Assembly (NCBI RefSeq): GCF_004208635.1
Contig: NZ_CP035806.1
Span: forward strand, 1,674,001-1,738,000
Direction: 5' to 3'
From: Leucobacter triazinivorans
Lineage (GTDB): Bacteria; Actinomycetota; Actinomycetes; Actinomycetales; Microbacteriaceae
Length of the DNA: 64,000 nt
The notes beneath the pieces are model-generated. The model saw only the letters and a list, made by a program, of their open reading frames with translations. It ran no database searches and had not been told where the DNA came from. Within the stretch, counting starts at the first letter, position 1. Each line of letters begins with the position of its first letter. The position numbers and the translations under genes are program-made. Below, in pieces: positions 15,671-25,250 of the stretch.

Positions 15671-18310
15671 TCAGACCGAGGTGAGCGACGTGCGGTGCCT
15701 CGTCACCCAGCGCCCCAGCTCGTCGCGATTCTCGACGTCGAGCTTCGCGAAGACGTTCGAGAGGTGCGTCTCGACGGTGCGCACCGAGATGTACAGGCGC
15801 TCCGCGATGAAGCGACTGGAGTGCCCGAGCGCCGCGAGCAGCGCGACCTCCCGCTCGCGCGCCGTGAGACCGGGCGCCGGGGGCAACGGCAGCCACACCC
15901 CGAGATCGGCGAGCAGCCGCACTTCTGGCTCGTCGCTGTCTGCCGCGGTCACCCCGGGCGGTGCGGCGATGCGCTCGATGTGCGCGGCGAAGGCGCCGCC
16001 CACCGTGGGGTCGATCCGCGCGGCGATGCTGCGGGCCCGCGCACGGAGCTCGTCGGACGGTGACCGGGTCTCGAACGCGATCGTGTGCAGGGCCTGCAGC
16101 TCGATCAGCGCGAGCCCCTCCTCGCGCGCCCAGGCCGCGATGCGCTCGGCCTCCGCGAGCGCATCGGCGCAGCGCAGCCACTGCCGGGCGCGCAGCGCGA
16201 GTACGGCCCCGTGCCCGCCGAGCGCCCGAGCCATCCCGGGCCGCGGGGCGTCCGCCGCCCGGATCGCCCGCAGCGCGGCCTCTCGCTCACCGAGCACCGC
16301 GAGCGCCAACGCGAGTGCGGCCTGCGCGAGCGGCTCCAGACCGTAGCGGTCCCGGCGCGCGAAACGCTCCACCAGGCGCTCCCCGCTCTCGACCACCTCG
16401 CTCCACCGCCCCTCCTGCACGCCGAGCAGCACGGCGCCCACCTCGACCAGCCCGGAGTAGCGGGCCTCGGCGTGGGTGTCGGCGTAGGCCTCGGCGACGA
16501 GTTCGTCGAGCACCTGCCGCGCCGTCTCACTGCTGCCGCTGCCCCAGTAGCCGAGCAGCCAGCAGAAGCCCTGCAGATCGATGTGGTCGGTGCGGAACCG
16601 GGCACCGAGCCGGCTGAGGCGGCGAGCGCTCTCGGCGCACTGCACGGCGCTGTGCAGCGCACCCTGCTGCTCGAGGATCAGCGCCTGCACGGCGCGCGCC
16701 GGGGAGCGCACCCACTCCACTCCCAGATCGGCGGACAGCTCGGGATCGGGCGCGGTCTCGGCCGCGTCGCGGATGCGGCCGGAGCAGGCGAGCAGGAGCA
16801 CTCGCGTGCTGCGCACCATCTCTGCGGCGACGGGATCCTCTGCCAGGTCGGCCTCCCGGTCCAGGCGATCGAGCGCGCGCAGCGCCGGGCCGAGCTCCTC
16901 GCCGTCCCACACGAGCTGGCGGAGCAGCGCGGTGCGCAGGGAGATGCCCAGTCGCGTACCGAGTGCCCCCGCGCGATCGGCCGCGTCGAGCAGGCCGTCG
17001 ATGACGCGCATCGTGCTGCGCAGCGCGACGTCGTCGCCCAGCAGGCTCGCGATGCGGAAGGCGCGCAGCGCCGCGGCGCCGGCCTGCGTCGCGTCGGCAT
17101 CCGGGTGCACGGCGGTCGCCATCGCCAGGCGCAGAATGACCCGGGGGCCGCCGTTGCGCGCCGTGAGCTCGAACGCCGTCCACAGCCAGGAGAGCGGGAT
17201 GCTCCTCCCGCCTTCCAGACCGAAGGCGACGAGGCGCATCAGGCGATCGGGCAGGTGCGTGGGATCCGCGCCGCCGCGATCCTCGTCGAGCGCGCGGAAG
17301 ATGCGATCGTTGAGCTGGATCCGCCGCACCGGAGACATGCGCGTGCGCAGCGAGGCGGCGAGCAGCGGAGGACCGAGCACGAGCGAGAGCGCGCCCTCGT
17401 GGGTCTGGGACGCCACGAGGCCCCGTTCGAACAGACTCGACAGGCACGCCGCATCGAGCGCGCGCAGCAGCGACGTCTCGACCACCGGCTCGGCCACCGC
17501 GATGGTCTCGAGCACGTCGAGCTCGCCGCGGCTGCACGACTCGGTGAGGAGATCGGCGAAGTCGCCCGGCACGACGTCTTCATCCGAGGAGACCCAGGCG
17601 GCCCCGCGGCTGCGGTGCAGCGCGCCCATCCGGTCGCTCGCGAGCGCGAGGACGGAGAGCGCATGGAGATTGCCGCCGGACGCCTGGTGCCAGCGGTGCA
17701 GCGTCTCGGCCTCGATCCGCTCCACGCCGAGCAGGGAGACGAGGTACGCCTCGCTCTCCGCGCGGTCGAGCGGCCCGATCGAGACCAGGTGCCCGTTCGG
17801 CCCGTTGCAGAGACGCTCCACCTCGCTCGTCAGGTGCTTCGCGGTGGCGACGATGCGCGCGCGGCGCGCATCAGCGAGGGCGGCGAGGCTCCGGGTATCG
17901 CCGGGCGCATAGCCGTCGATGTGCGGCACGACGAGGATCAGCTCACGTCCCTCGGCCCGGCGTTCGAGCTGCTCGAGGACCCTCGGCGCCCCCTCGGGCG
18001 GGTCCCGGTGCTCCTCGAGCCCACCCGGGTCGCCGGTGGAGGCCGAGACGGAGTCGCCCGACGCGTGCGCGGCGGCGCCCACCACGATCACGTCGGCGTC
18101 GCCGAGCCGCTCCCGCACGGCCTCGGCGGCCCGGACCGCCAGTCGTGTCCTGCCACTGCCCGACTCGCCGATGAGCACGGTGATCGATGCCGGACGGTCG
18201 ACGGCGGCGATGACGCGCTCGAGACGCTGCGCAGCAGGGTCGACCGCCTGCTGCCGATGTTCGTGGTCGTCGTGGGAATCGCCTCTCCCGCGACGGGACC
18301 CGACAGGCAT
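15671..18310 (-). CDS. LuxR-family transcriptional regulator with AAA-type ATPase domain (LAL)
   Basis: An 879-residue regulator. Walker A GESGSGRT is at about 48-55. A long helical middle follows, and the C-terminus is a GerE-type HTH ('LTAREREVALLAALGHSSRFIAERLYISVRTVETHLSNVFAKL', about 810-855). This is the MalT-like LAL layout, which senses a ligand through the ATPase and helical repeats. The start ATG 18310 has GGGAGGGAAG 4-5 nt upstream; an ATG at 18343 would add 11 residues without a ribosome site. The gene is divergent from xth across a spaced palindrome. Target unknown. Confidence 0.82.
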   Translation of the reverse strand: MPVGSRRGRGDSHDDHEHRQQAVDPAAQRLERVIAAVDRPASITVLIGESGSGRTRLAVRAAEAVRERLGDADVIVVGAAAHASGDSVSASTGDPGGLEEHRDPPEGAPRVLEQLERRAEGRELILVVPHIDGYAPGDTRSLAALADARRARIVATAKHLTSEVERLCNGPNGHLVSIGPLDRAESEAYLVSLLGVERIEAETLHRWHQASGGNLHALSVLALASDRMGALHRSRGAAWVSSDEDVVPGDFADLLTESCSRGELDVLETIAVAEPVVETSLLRALDAACLSSLFERGLVASQTHEGALSLVLGPPLLAASLRTRMSPVRRIQLNDRIFRALDEDRGGADPTHLPDRLMRLVAFGLEGGRSIPLSWLWTAFELTARNGGPRVILRLAMATAVHPDADATQAGAAALRAFRIASLLGDDVALRSTMRVIDGLLDAADRAGALGTRLGISLRTALLRQLVWDGEELGPALRALDRLDREADLAEDPVAAEMVRSTRVLLLACSGRIRDAAETAPDPELSADLGVEWVRSPARAVQALILEQQGALHSAVQCAESARRLSRLGARFRTDHIDLQGFCWLLGYWGSGSSETARQVLDELVAEAYADTHAEARYSGLVEVGAVLLGVQEGRWSEVVESGERLVERFARRDRYGLEPLAQAALALALAVLGEREAALRAIRAADAPRPGMARALGGHGAVLALRARQWLRCADALAEAERIAAWAREEGLALIELQALHTIAFETRSPSDELRARARSIAARIDPTVGGAFAAHIERIAAPPGVTAADSDEPEVRLLADLGVWLPLPPAPGLTAREREVALLAALGHSSRFIAERLYISVRTVETHLSNVFAKLDVENRDELGRWVTRHRTSLTSV

Positions 18311-18426
18311 CCTGCTTCCCTCCCGCATTCCCTCTGCCCCCACTCCCCCTCAGCCAGATTCTCGCCCCGACCTCGCCAAATAGCAAGCGATTCCCAGACA
18401 TCAGCCAGAGATGCACGGCGTGTTGC

Positions 18427-18464
18427 CTGGACAAATGTCCAGTGCTCCGATATCGAATGTCCAG
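18427..18464. promoter_or_regulatory. palindrome plus third half-site, candidate operator
   Basis: CTGGACA-aa-TGTCCAG is a perfect palindrome at 18427-18442. AATGTCCAG recurs at 18456-18464, exactly 22 nt (two helix turns) after the first copy. It lies between the LAL gene and the xth -10 box, so binding could affect either. Confidence 0.5.
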
Positions 18465-18490
18465 GTCGGGCGCGACCTTCGCGGTCCCAC

Positions 18491-18496
18491 TACGCT
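18491..18496 (+). promoter_or_regulatory. -10 box (TACGCT) of xth
   Basis: Ends 6 nt before ATG 18503, with no Shine-Dalgarno; leaderless pattern. Confidence 0.5.
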
Positions 18497-18502
18497 GGGA
18501 CC

Positions 18503-19381
18503 ATGCGCATCGCCACCTGGAACGTCAACTCGATCCGCACTCGATTCGGCCGCGTGGTCGACTGGATGGTGCGCGAGGACATCGATGTGCTGGCCATGCA
18601 GGAGATCAAGTGCCGGCCCGAGCAGTTCCCGGTCGACGCGTTCGCGCAGGCGGGCTACGAGCTCGAGATCCACGGGCTCAATCAGTGGAACGGCGTGGCC
18701 TTCGCGAGTCGCCACGAGATGACCGACGTCGCGCGCTCCTTCGCGGGAATCCCGGGATTCGGCGCTCCCGTGAAGGGCCAGGAGGCGGTGCAGAGCGTCG
18801 GTTCGAACGGGCTGCCGGTCGAGGCCCGCGCCCTCGGCGTGACGGTGGGCGATCTGCGGCTGTGGAGTCTCTACGTGCCGAACGGCCGCGCGCTCGGCGA
18901 CCCCCACTTCGACTACAAGCTGGCGTGGCTCGAGGCGCTGCGGCGCGAGTCCGAGGCCTGGCTCGGCGAGGACCCGGATCTGCCGCTCGCGCTGATGGGC
19001 GACTGGAACATCGCCCCCCTCGAGGGCGATATGGGCGACCCGTCCTTCACCGTGGGCGAGTCGACGCACGTCTCCCCCGAGGAACGGGCGATGTTCGCCT
19101 CGTTCTCGCCGACGGTCGAGGACGTCGTGCGGCCCATCGTCCCCGAGGGCTACACCTTCTGGGACTACAAGGCGGGCCGCTTCCCGAAGAACGAGGGCAT
19201 GCGCATCGACTTCATCATGGGCTCGCGCGCGTTCGCCGACGCCGTCACCGGGGCGGCGATCGCGCGCGACGAGCGCAAGGGGGACGCGCCGAGCGACCAC
19301 GTGCCGGTGGTGTGCGACATCGACCCGTCGCTGCTGGGCGACACCTTCGAGGACGAGGACGACCGGCCCATGGTGTTCTGA
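18503..19381 (+). CDS. xth: exodeoxyribonuclease III
   Basis: A 292-residue EEP-fold nuclease. Active-site residues are visible: N7 in TWNVNS, E34 in QEIK, the 'LYVPNGRALGDPHF' loop, 'GDWNIAP' near 165 and the catalytic His in 'SDHVPV' near 270. It cleaves DNA 5' of abasic sites and acts as a 3'-5' exonuclease in base excision repair. Length matches ExoIII. A second, more divergent member of the same superfamily lies at 25251-26114, so the two may divide the work. Confidence 0.95.
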   Translation: MRIATWNVNSIRTRFGRVVDWMVREDIDVLAMQEIKCRPEQFPVDAFAQAGYELEIHGLNQWNGVAFASRHEMTDVARSFAGIPGFGAPVKGQEAVQSVGSNGLPVEARALGVTVGDLRLWSLYVPNGRALGDPHFDYKLAWLEALRRESEAWLGEDPDLPLALMGDWNIAPLEGDMGDPSFTVGESTHVSPEERAMFASFSPTVEDVVRPIVPEGYTFWDYKAGRFPKNEGMRIDFIMGSRAFADAVTGAAIARDERKGDAPSDHVPVVCDIDPSLLGDTFEDEDDRPMVF

Positions 19382-19446
19382 CCGCTGCGGATCCTGCGCC
19401 CTCCGGCGTCGCACGGAGACGAGGGGAGACCCGCGGATCGGGCCGC

Positions 19447-21051
19447 TCAGCGCCCCTCGACGCGCAGCAGGAGCCAGAGCGCGAGGGTGCGATCCGGATC
19501 GTCGAGATCGATACCGAGGCGCGCCGCAGCCTGCCGGATCCGGTACCGCACGGTCTGCTCGTGCACGTTGAGGCGCGCGGCCACGCGCGGGGCGCTGCCG
19601 CGCTCCTCGAGCCAGGCGAGCAGCGTCTCGCGCGTCTCGCGCTCCTCGGCCGACCGGAGGAGCTCGGCTTCGGGCAGCCGCAGCTCCGTCGCCCCGAGCG
19701 CATCTGCGCACGCTCGCAGAATGAGCTGCGGCCGCACATCCTCGGGGGTGGCGACGGGAAGCCCCAGTGAACGAGCGCACTCGGCGACTCGCACCGCGCG
19801 CTCGGAGTCGCTCGCGAGCGACGCGCTGGGGCGGCGCGGCTCCGTCACGCCGGCGGCGCAGTCGGTGCCCGCGATCCGCAGCAGCTCGGGAAGCAGCCGC
19901 TCGAGCGACCGGACCACCGGCGCGGCCGATCCGCTCGGCACCAGGGCGACCGCTTTGCCCGCCATCACCGTGCAGACGCTGCCGGGGAAGTAGACCGAGA
20001 GATGACGCGCCACGGCCGTTCTCAGCTCGCTGAGGTCGGCGTCGCGCACCTCGCCCGCCGTCCCCGCGTCGATCGCCAGCACCAGGCACGGCTGGTCCGG
20101 ACGGATCCCGAGCACCGTCGTGTCGTTCTCCTGGGGGGTGCCGGCGAAGAGGCGGCGCAGCGCGGTCTCCTTCGAGCGCTCGTCGCCGTGGTCGAAGCGC
20201 CACGCATCGACGATATAGCCCGCCGCGAGCTCCGCAGCGGTGCGCAGCGCCTCCTGCTTCTCCTGCGCGAGCGGTGCGGCGACGTCGTCGCCATCGGGGT
20301 CGATCACCCAGATCGACCCCAGGGGAATGCTGCCCACCCGCAGCGGCACTGCGGCGCGCGGAGCGAACTGGCCCTCCGCGGGGAACCGCGAGATGCCGTC
20401 CGCCGCGAACACCTGGCGGTAGCGCACCTCGTTGAGCGGCCCGTCCGGAGTGCGCCGGGTGAGGATGCCGTTCGCGCGCAGGCTGTCGATCGCCTGCCCG
20501 GGGAGGGCCGAGTAGGCGAGGATGTTGCGACGATGATCCTCGATCGCCACGGATCCCTTGAACACCTGCGCGACCGAGTTGGCCAGCGAGAACAGGCGGT
20601 CCCCCGAGTTCGCGCCGAGCTGCAGGCCCGCGCCGTGCTCGCCGAGGAGCCGGCTCACGAGCGCGTCGAACTCGCGCCATCCGACCGCGGGCGACAGCCC
20701 GAGCAGCGGCAGCTCGTGGTGCGCGCAGGCCGCGACGAGGCCGGCACCCTCGGGCCCGAACACCGAGCGCGCGACGATCCCGCTCGCCCGAGCCGCCCGG
20801 AGCCGGGCGCAGAGCGCGTCCAGGCGCTCCGGCCCGAGCTCGGCGTGCACGGTGAGCATGACGAGCTGGCCCGTCAGCTGCTGATCGCCGAGATCGCTGT
20901 CGTAGTAGGCGATCCCGAGCATCGGCGCCGGCCGCGGCACGGCGTGCACGACGGTGAGCACCCCGTGCCCCATCTGCTCCACCAGTGAGCCGATGGGGAG
21001 CCCGTTGGAAATCGGGTGGGACAGATCGATTCGCGAATTCGATAACTCCAC
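19447..21051 (-). CDS. PucR-family transcriptional regulator
   Basis: A 534-residue protein with an N-terminal purine-catabolism-regulator-like domain (about 20-130), a central GGDEF-like segment and a C-terminal PucR HTH: 'ETLLAWLEERGSAPRVAARLNVHEQTVRYRIRQAAARLGIDLDDPDRTLALWLLLRV'. The start is GTG 21051, 6 nt after a TAATCT box; a TTG two codons earlier is possible. It is divergent from the decarboxylase-ABC importer operon, which it probably controls in response to a nitrogen compound. PucR proteins are usually activators. Ligand unknown. Confidence 0.88.
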   Translation of the reverse strand: MELSNSRIDLSHPISNGLPIGSLVEQMGHGVLTVVHAVPRPAPMLGIAYYDSDLGDQQLTGQLVMLTVHAELGPERLDALCARLRAARASGIVARSVFGPEGAGLVAACAHHELPLLGLSPAVGWREFDALVSRLLGEHGAGLQLGANSGDRLFSLANSVAQVFKGSVAIEDHRRNILAYSALPGQAIDSLRANGILTRRTPDGPLNEVRYRQVFAADGISRFPAEGQFAPRAAVPLRVGSIPLGSIWVIDPDGDDVAAPLAQEKQEALRTAAELAAGYIVDAWRFDHGDERSKETALRRLFAGTPQENDTTVLGIRPDQPCLVLAIDAGTAGEVRDADLSELRTAVARHLSVYFPGSVCTVMAGKAVALVPSGSAAPVVRSLERLLPELLRIAGTDCAAGVTEPRRPSASLASDSERAVRVAECARSLGLPVATPEDVRPQLILRACADALGATELRLPEAELLRSAEERETRETLLAWLEERGSAPRVAARLNVHEQTVRYRIRQAAARLGIDLDDPDRTLALWLLLRVEGR

Positions 21052-21076
21052 CCGCAAAGATTATCGGCTTCGATAA
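21038..21076. promoter_or_regulatory. CGATAA repeat cluster, candidate PucR operator
   Basis: TTATCG-gctt-CGATAA is a perfect inverted repeat at 21061-21076. A further TTCGATAA lies at 21038-21045. The cluster covers the start region of the PucR gene (including its TAATCT box at 21058-21063) and lies 58 nt before the decarboxylase start. Confidence 0.55.
21058..21063 (-). promoter_or_regulatory. -10 box (TAATCT) of the PucR gene
   Basis: On the minus strand TAATCT ends 6 nt before GTG 21051. It overlaps the CGATAA palindrome, which suggests autoregulation. Confidence 0.4.
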
Positions 21077-21133
21077 AAGATCGCCACGTGCGCCTCCCTA
21101 CAGTCGAAAGGGACGACAGCGAAGGAGCACACA

Positions 21134-22432
21134 GTGGCAGCACCCGGGTTTCACGATCCCCGATTCGAGCGGATCTTCCCCCCGAACGCATCCGTGCGGA
21201 CAGACGGCGTGCTCGAGATCGGCGGCTGCGCGCTGCCCGAGCTCGCCGCGGAGTACGGCACCCCGCTCTACGTCATCGACGAGCTCGGCCTCCGGGAGCG
21301 CATGCGCGCCTACCGCGACGGGCTCGCGGCGCGCCGGCCCAACAGCCAGGTCGCCTTCGCGTCCAAGTCGTTCCCCGTGCTGGCCGCGTACGCCATCGCC
21401 GCCGCCGAGGGCCTCGCGATCGACGTGGCCGGGGCGGGCGAACTGCTGCTCGCGCTCGAGTCGGGCGCACCGCCCGAGCTCATCCACCTGCACGGCAACG
21501 CGAAGAGCGAGGAGGAGCTCGCGCTCGCGGTCGACGCCGGGATCGGCACGATCGTGCTCGACGGCGAGGCCGACGTCGAGCGCCTCGACGCGCTGCTCAC
21601 CCGACCCCAGGATGTGCTGATCCGGATCATCCCGGGCGTCGACCCGCGCGTGCCCCGGGCGATCTCCACGGGCGGCGAGCGCTCGAAGTTCGGACTCCCG
21701 ATCCCGCAGGCGAAGGCGCTCATCGAGCGCCTCGAGGGCCACCCCTTCATCACCGTCGTGGGCCTGCACCTGCACATCGGCTCCCAGGTGCTCGAGGTGG
21801 AGCCCTTCGAGCGCGCGGTCGAGGCGGTGCGCGAGCTCGGCGAGTTCCCCGTCTACAACATCGGCGGCGGCCTCGGCGTCGACTACCACGTGCGCCACGC
21901 GGCCCCGACCCTCGACGCCTACCTCGATGCGATCACCGCGGCCGCAACCTGCGTGCTGCCCGCGCACAGCCGCCTCATCATCGAGCCCGGGCGCTCCCTC
22001 GTCGCGCGCAGCGGGGTCACGGCCTACCGCGTGAACAACGTGAAGCGCACGGGCGCCACGTTCGTGGCCGTCGACGGCGGCCTCGCCGACCAGCTCAACG
22101 TGGCGCTCATGGACATGGAGTTCACCCCGCTCGTGGCCGACCGCGCGAGCACCCGCCCCGACACCGTCGCACAACTGGTCGGGCGCCAGTGCGAATCCGG
22201 CGACCTGCTCGTCGACCGCGCAGAGCTGGCCGCGCCGGCGACGGGCGATACCATCGTGCTCGCCGCAACGGGGGCGTACGGCTACACGCTCTCGAACAAC
22301 TACAACGGCGCGCTGAAGCCCGCCGTCGTCTTCTGCCGCGAGGGCGAGAGCCGCCTCGCGGTGCGCCGGCAGACCTACGCCGAGTTCCTGGGGCACCACG
22401 TCGGGCCGTCCCAGCAGTCGTGGGCGTCCTGA
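21134..22432 (+). CDS. diaminopimelate decarboxylase-like PLP enzyme (fold type III)
   Basis: A 432-residue alanine-racemase-fold decarboxylase. The PLP lysine is in 'QVAFASKSFPVLA' (about 75), with 'GLHLHIGSQ' near 212, the glycine-rich phosphate loop 'YNIGGGLGVDY' near 243, 'IEPGRSLVA' near 288 and C-terminal 'GAYGYTLSNNYNG' carrying the substrate Tyr. Start GTG 21134 follows GAAGGAG. It heads an operon with a polar amino acid importer and lies opposite a PucR regulator. Catabolism of an imported amino acid such as meso- or D-configured diamino acids is therefore as likely as lysine biosynthesis. That role is inference. Confidence 0.82.
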   Translation: MAAPGFHDPRFERIFPPNASVRTDGVLEIGGCALPELAAEYGTPLYVIDELGLRERMRAYRDGLAARRPNSQVAFASKSFPVLAAYAIAAAEGLAIDVAGAGELLLALESGAPPELIHLHGNAKSEEELALAVDAGIGTIVLDGEADVERLDALLTRPQDVLIRIIPGVDPRVPRAISTGGERSKFGLPIPQAKALIERLEGHPFITVVGLHLHIGSQVLEVEPFERAVEAVRELGEFPVYNIGGGLGVDYHVRHAAPTLDAYLDAITAAATCVLPAHSRLIIEPGRSLVARSGVTAYRVNNVKRTGATFVAVDGGLADQLNVALMDMEFTPLVADRASTRPDTVAQLVGRQCESGDLLVDRAELAAPATGDTIVLAATGAYGYTLSNNYNGALKPAVVFCREGESRLAVRRQTYAEFLGHHVGPSQQSWAS

Positions 22433-22493
22433 CGCGACCATCCGACCACCCGTCCGCCGTACACGAACATTCCCCGAGGAAGAGGAAACACCC

Positions 22494-23429
22494 ATGAAGA
22501 AACTCGTTCAGGTCTCCGCCGCCGCCGCGCTCGCCGCGATGCTCGGCCTCACCGCGTGCTCGGGCGGAGGCGATGCGGCCTCCGCAGAGGGCGATGCGCC
22601 CGCTCAGCAGCTCACCTCGGGCATCGACGAGGCCGCAGCTGCCGCGCTGCCCGACTCGATCCGCGAGGCCGGTGTCATCCGAGCCGCGGCGGGCATCCCC
22701 TACCCGCCGTTCATCCTGCTCGACGGCGACGAGCAGACCGGGCTCGACCCTGATCTCGCCCAGGCGCTCGGCGAGAAGCTCGGCGTCGAGATCGAGCTCT
22801 CGCATCAGGCGTTCGAGACCGTGATCCCCGCGCTCCAGGCCAAGAAGTTCGACGTGATCATGTCGGGTATGAACGACACCATCGAGCGCGAGAAGACGCT
22901 CAACTTCGTCGAGGAGATCTACGCCGGCTTCACGATCGTGGTCAAGGCGGGCAACCCCGAGGGCATCGCGGGCCTCGAGGATCTCTGCGGCCACCCGGTC
23001 GCCGTGCAGAAGGCGAGCGCGCAGCTCGAGCTGCTGAACGAGCTCTCGGAGACCTGCTCCGCCGAGGGCAAGGGCCGACTCACGATCCAGCAGCTGCCGA
23101 CGGCCCAGGATCCGCAGACGGCGCTGAAGGCCGGCCGCGTGGTCGCGTACCCGGTCGACGCGCCGGTGGCGGCGTACACCGTCGCCACCGCGGGCGACGG
23201 GAAGGACTTCGAGATGGTCGAGGATCCCGAGCACCCGGCCGGCGTCAACCCCGTCTACACCGGCATCGGCACGCTCAAGGAGAACACGGAGCTGACCGAG
23301 GCGCTGCGTCTCGCGCTCCAGGCCCTCATCGACGAGGGGGTCTACCAGGACATCCTCGAGTCGCACGGGCTCGGCAGCTTCGCGACCGAAGAGGCGATCG
23401 TCAACGGCGCATCGCTGGCGGGCGAGTAA
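22494..23429 (+). CDS. polar amino acid ABC transporter substrate-binding lipoprotein
   Basis: A 311-residue lipoprotein: signal peptide with lipobox LTAC near residue 22, then SBP_bac_3 motifs 'GVIRAAAGIPYPPFILLDGDEQTGLDPDLAQALGEKLGV', 'DVIMSGMNDTIEREKTLNFVEEIY' and 'CGHPVAVQKASAQLE'. It binds a polar amino acid outside the membrane for the permease that follows. AGAGGAAA precedes the ATG. It is the second gene of the decarboxylase operon, 61 nt after it. Confidence 0.93.
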   Translation: MKKLVQVSAAAALAAMLGLTACSGGGDAASAEGDAPAQQLTSGIDEAAAAALPDSIREAGVIRAAAGIPYPPFILLDGDEQTGLDPDLAQALGEKLGVEIELSHQAFETVIPALQAKKFDVIMSGMNDTIEREKTLNFVEEIYAGFTIVVKAGNPEGIAGLEDLCGHPVAVQKASAQLELLNELSETCSAEGKGRLTIQQLPTAQDPQTALKAGRVVAYPVDAPVAAYTVATAGDGKDFEMVEDPEHPAGVNPVYTGIGTLKENTELTEALRLALQALIDEGVYQDILESHGLGSFATEEAIVNGASLAGE

Positions 23430-23434
23430 TCGCC

Positions 23435-24397
23435 ATGAGCGCATCGACGGTCACGGCGCCGGAGCGGGATCGGAGCTTCGACATCGAAGCCCGGCCGCTC
23501 CGGCGGCCCGGACGGTGGATCTGGGCGATCGTCCTGATCCTCTTCGCCGCCTGGTTCGTCCAGGCCCTGTGGACGAACGAGAACATCGACTACGCGGTGG
23601 TCGGCCAGTACCTCTTCAACCCCGAGATCGTGTCCGGCGTCGGAGTGACGCTGCTCATCACCGCGATCTCGATGGTCATCTCGACCGTGCTCGCGGTGAT
23701 CCTCGCGGCCATGCGGCTCTCGGGCAATCCGGTGGCCGTGGCGTTCTCCTCGTTCTACGTCTGGCTCTTCCGCGGCACCCCGCTGCTCGTGCAGATCGTC
23801 ATCTGGGGCTACTTCGGCCTCATCTTCGAGAAGATCACGCTGGGGATCCCGTTCACCGACATCGTCTTCTGGCAGGTCGACACCAACCTGCTGCTGACCG
23901 CATTCGTGGCGGGCATCATCGCGCTGACGCTCAACGAGGCCGCCTACTCCGCCGAGATCGTGCGCTCGGGAATGCTCTCCGTCGATGCGGGGCAGAAGGA
24001 GGCGGCCGCCTCGCTCGGCATGAGCCCGTTCGACACGTTCGTGCGGATCCTCCTGCCGCAGGCGATGCGCGTCATCATCCCGCCGCTCGGCAACGAGCTC
24101 ATCTCGATGATCAAGAACACGTCGCTGCTCTCGCTCATCGCGGTCATGGAGGTCTACACGCGGGCCACCCAGATCTCGGCCCAGAACCTCAAGCAGGTCG
24201 AGCTGCTGATCGTCGTGAGCATCTGGTACCTGGTGATCGTCTCGATCCTGTCGATCCCGCAGCACTATCTCGAGCGGTACTTTGGCCGCGGGATCGAGCG
24301 CAACGCGCCGACCTCGGCGTTTCAGAAGGCCCGCGAGATGACCGGCGCGATCACCGTGCAGTTCCAGGGCAGGAAGAAGGGGGAGCGACATGACTGA
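23435..24397 (+). CDS. amino acid ABC transporter permease
   Basis: A 320-residue membrane protein of the HisM/GlnP type: N-terminal helix near 30-50, a permease domain from about 65 with '[18 protein letters not shown]' and 'RGTPLLVQI', and the cytoplasmic coupling (EAA) loop '[39 protein letters not shown]'. It starts 5 nt after the binding-protein stop and overlaps the ATPase gene by 8 nt. One permease gene probably forms a homodimer. Confidence 0.94.
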   Translation: MSASTVTAPERDRSFDIEARPLRRPGRWIWAIVLILFAAWFVQALWTNENIDYAVVGQYLFNPEIVSGVGVTLLITAISMVISTVLAVILAAMRLSGNPVAVAFSSFYVWLFRGTPLLVQIVIWGYFGLIFEKITLGIPFTDIVFWQVDTNLLLTAFVAGIIALTLNEAAYSAEIVRSGMLSVDAGQKEAAASLGMSPFDTFVRILLPQAMRVIIPPLGNELISMIKNTSLLSLIAVMEVYTRATQISAQNLKQVELLIVVSIWYLVIVSILSIPQHYLERYFGRGIERNAPTSAFQKAREMTGAITVQFQGRKKGERHD

Positions 24398-25166
24398 GCT
24401 CAGCGACACCGCGCTCGTGCAGCTGCGCGGGGTGCGCAAGCACTTCGGCAGCCTCGAGGTGCTGCAGGGGATCTCGATGGACGTGCACGCCGGCCAGGTG
24501 ACCGTGCTGCTCGGGCCCTCCGGCTCGGGCAAGTCGACCCTGCTGCGCTGCATCAACCACCTCGAGAGCATCGACGGCGGCCGCATCTCGGTCGACGGCG
24601 AGATCGTGGGCTACCGGGATCACGGCTCCCAGCTGCGCGAGATGCACCCGCGGGAGGTGGCGAAGCAGCGGCGCTCGATCGGCATGGTCTTCCAGCGCTT
24701 CAACCTCTTCCCGCACAAGACCGCGCTCGAGAACATCATCGAGGCGCCCATGGTCGTGTCGAAGCGCTCCCGCGCCGACGCGGTCGCGGAGGCGCGCGTC
24801 CTGCTCCGCCGCGTGGGCCTCGACGCCTGGGCCGATCACTACCCCGCGCAGCTGTCGGGCGGCCAGCAGCAGCGCATCGCGATCGCCCGGGCGCTCGCCA
24901 TGAAGCCCAAGCTCATGCTGTTCGACGAGCCCACCTCGGCGCTCGACCCCGAGCTGGTGGGCGAGGTGCTCGACGTGATGAAGGAACTCGCGAACGAGGG
25001 CATGACGATGATCGTGGTGACGCACGAGATCGGCTTCGCGCGCGAGGTGGCCGACCAGGTCGTCTTCATGGACGGCGGCGTGGTGGTGGAGGCCGGCCCC
25101 CCGGCGTCCGTGATCGACGACCCGCAGCACACCCGTACCCGCGGCTTCCTGCACAGCGTGCTGTAG
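24390..25166 (+). CDS. amino acid ABC transporter ATP-binding protein
   Basis: A 258-residue ATPase with Walker [10 protein letters not shown] near 41-49, Q-loop '[19 protein letters not shown]', signature LSGGQQQR, Walker B '[14 protein letters not shown]' and the switch His in '[12 protein letters not shown]'. It powers the importer encoded just upstream. Start ATG 24390 lies inside the permease gene end and follows GGGGGAG. Last gene of the operon. Confidence 0.95.
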   Translation: MTELSDTALVQLRGVRKHFGSLEVLQGISMDVHAGQVTVLLGPSGSGKSTLLRCINHLESIDGGRISVDGEIVGYRDHGSQLREMHPREVAKQRRSIGMVFQRFNLFPHKTALENIIEAPMVVSKRSRADAVAEARVLLRRVGLDAWADHYPAQLSGGQQQRIAIARALAMKPKLMLFDEPTSALDPELVGEVLDVMKELANEGMTMIVVTHEIGFAREVADQVVFMDGGVVVEAGPPASVIDDPQHTRTRGFLHSVL

Positions 25167-25237
25167 CCGGCCGGCGATGGGGCGGCGCTCGTCGTCGGCA
25201 ACGGCGGCGAGCGCCGCCCCCGTTCGGGAGACCGAAC

Positions 25238-25243
25238 TAGACT
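25238..25243 (+). promoter_or_regulatory. -10 box (TAGACT)
   Basis: Ends 7 nt before ATG 25251; leaderless pattern, no Shine-Dalgarno. Confidence 0.5.
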
Positions 25244-25250
25244 GGTCGGC

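Noticed and set aside
16085..18502. Long plus-strand ORF running into xth
   Set aside because: Only the last 292 codons (from 18503) resemble a protein family; the rest is antisense to the LAL regulator.
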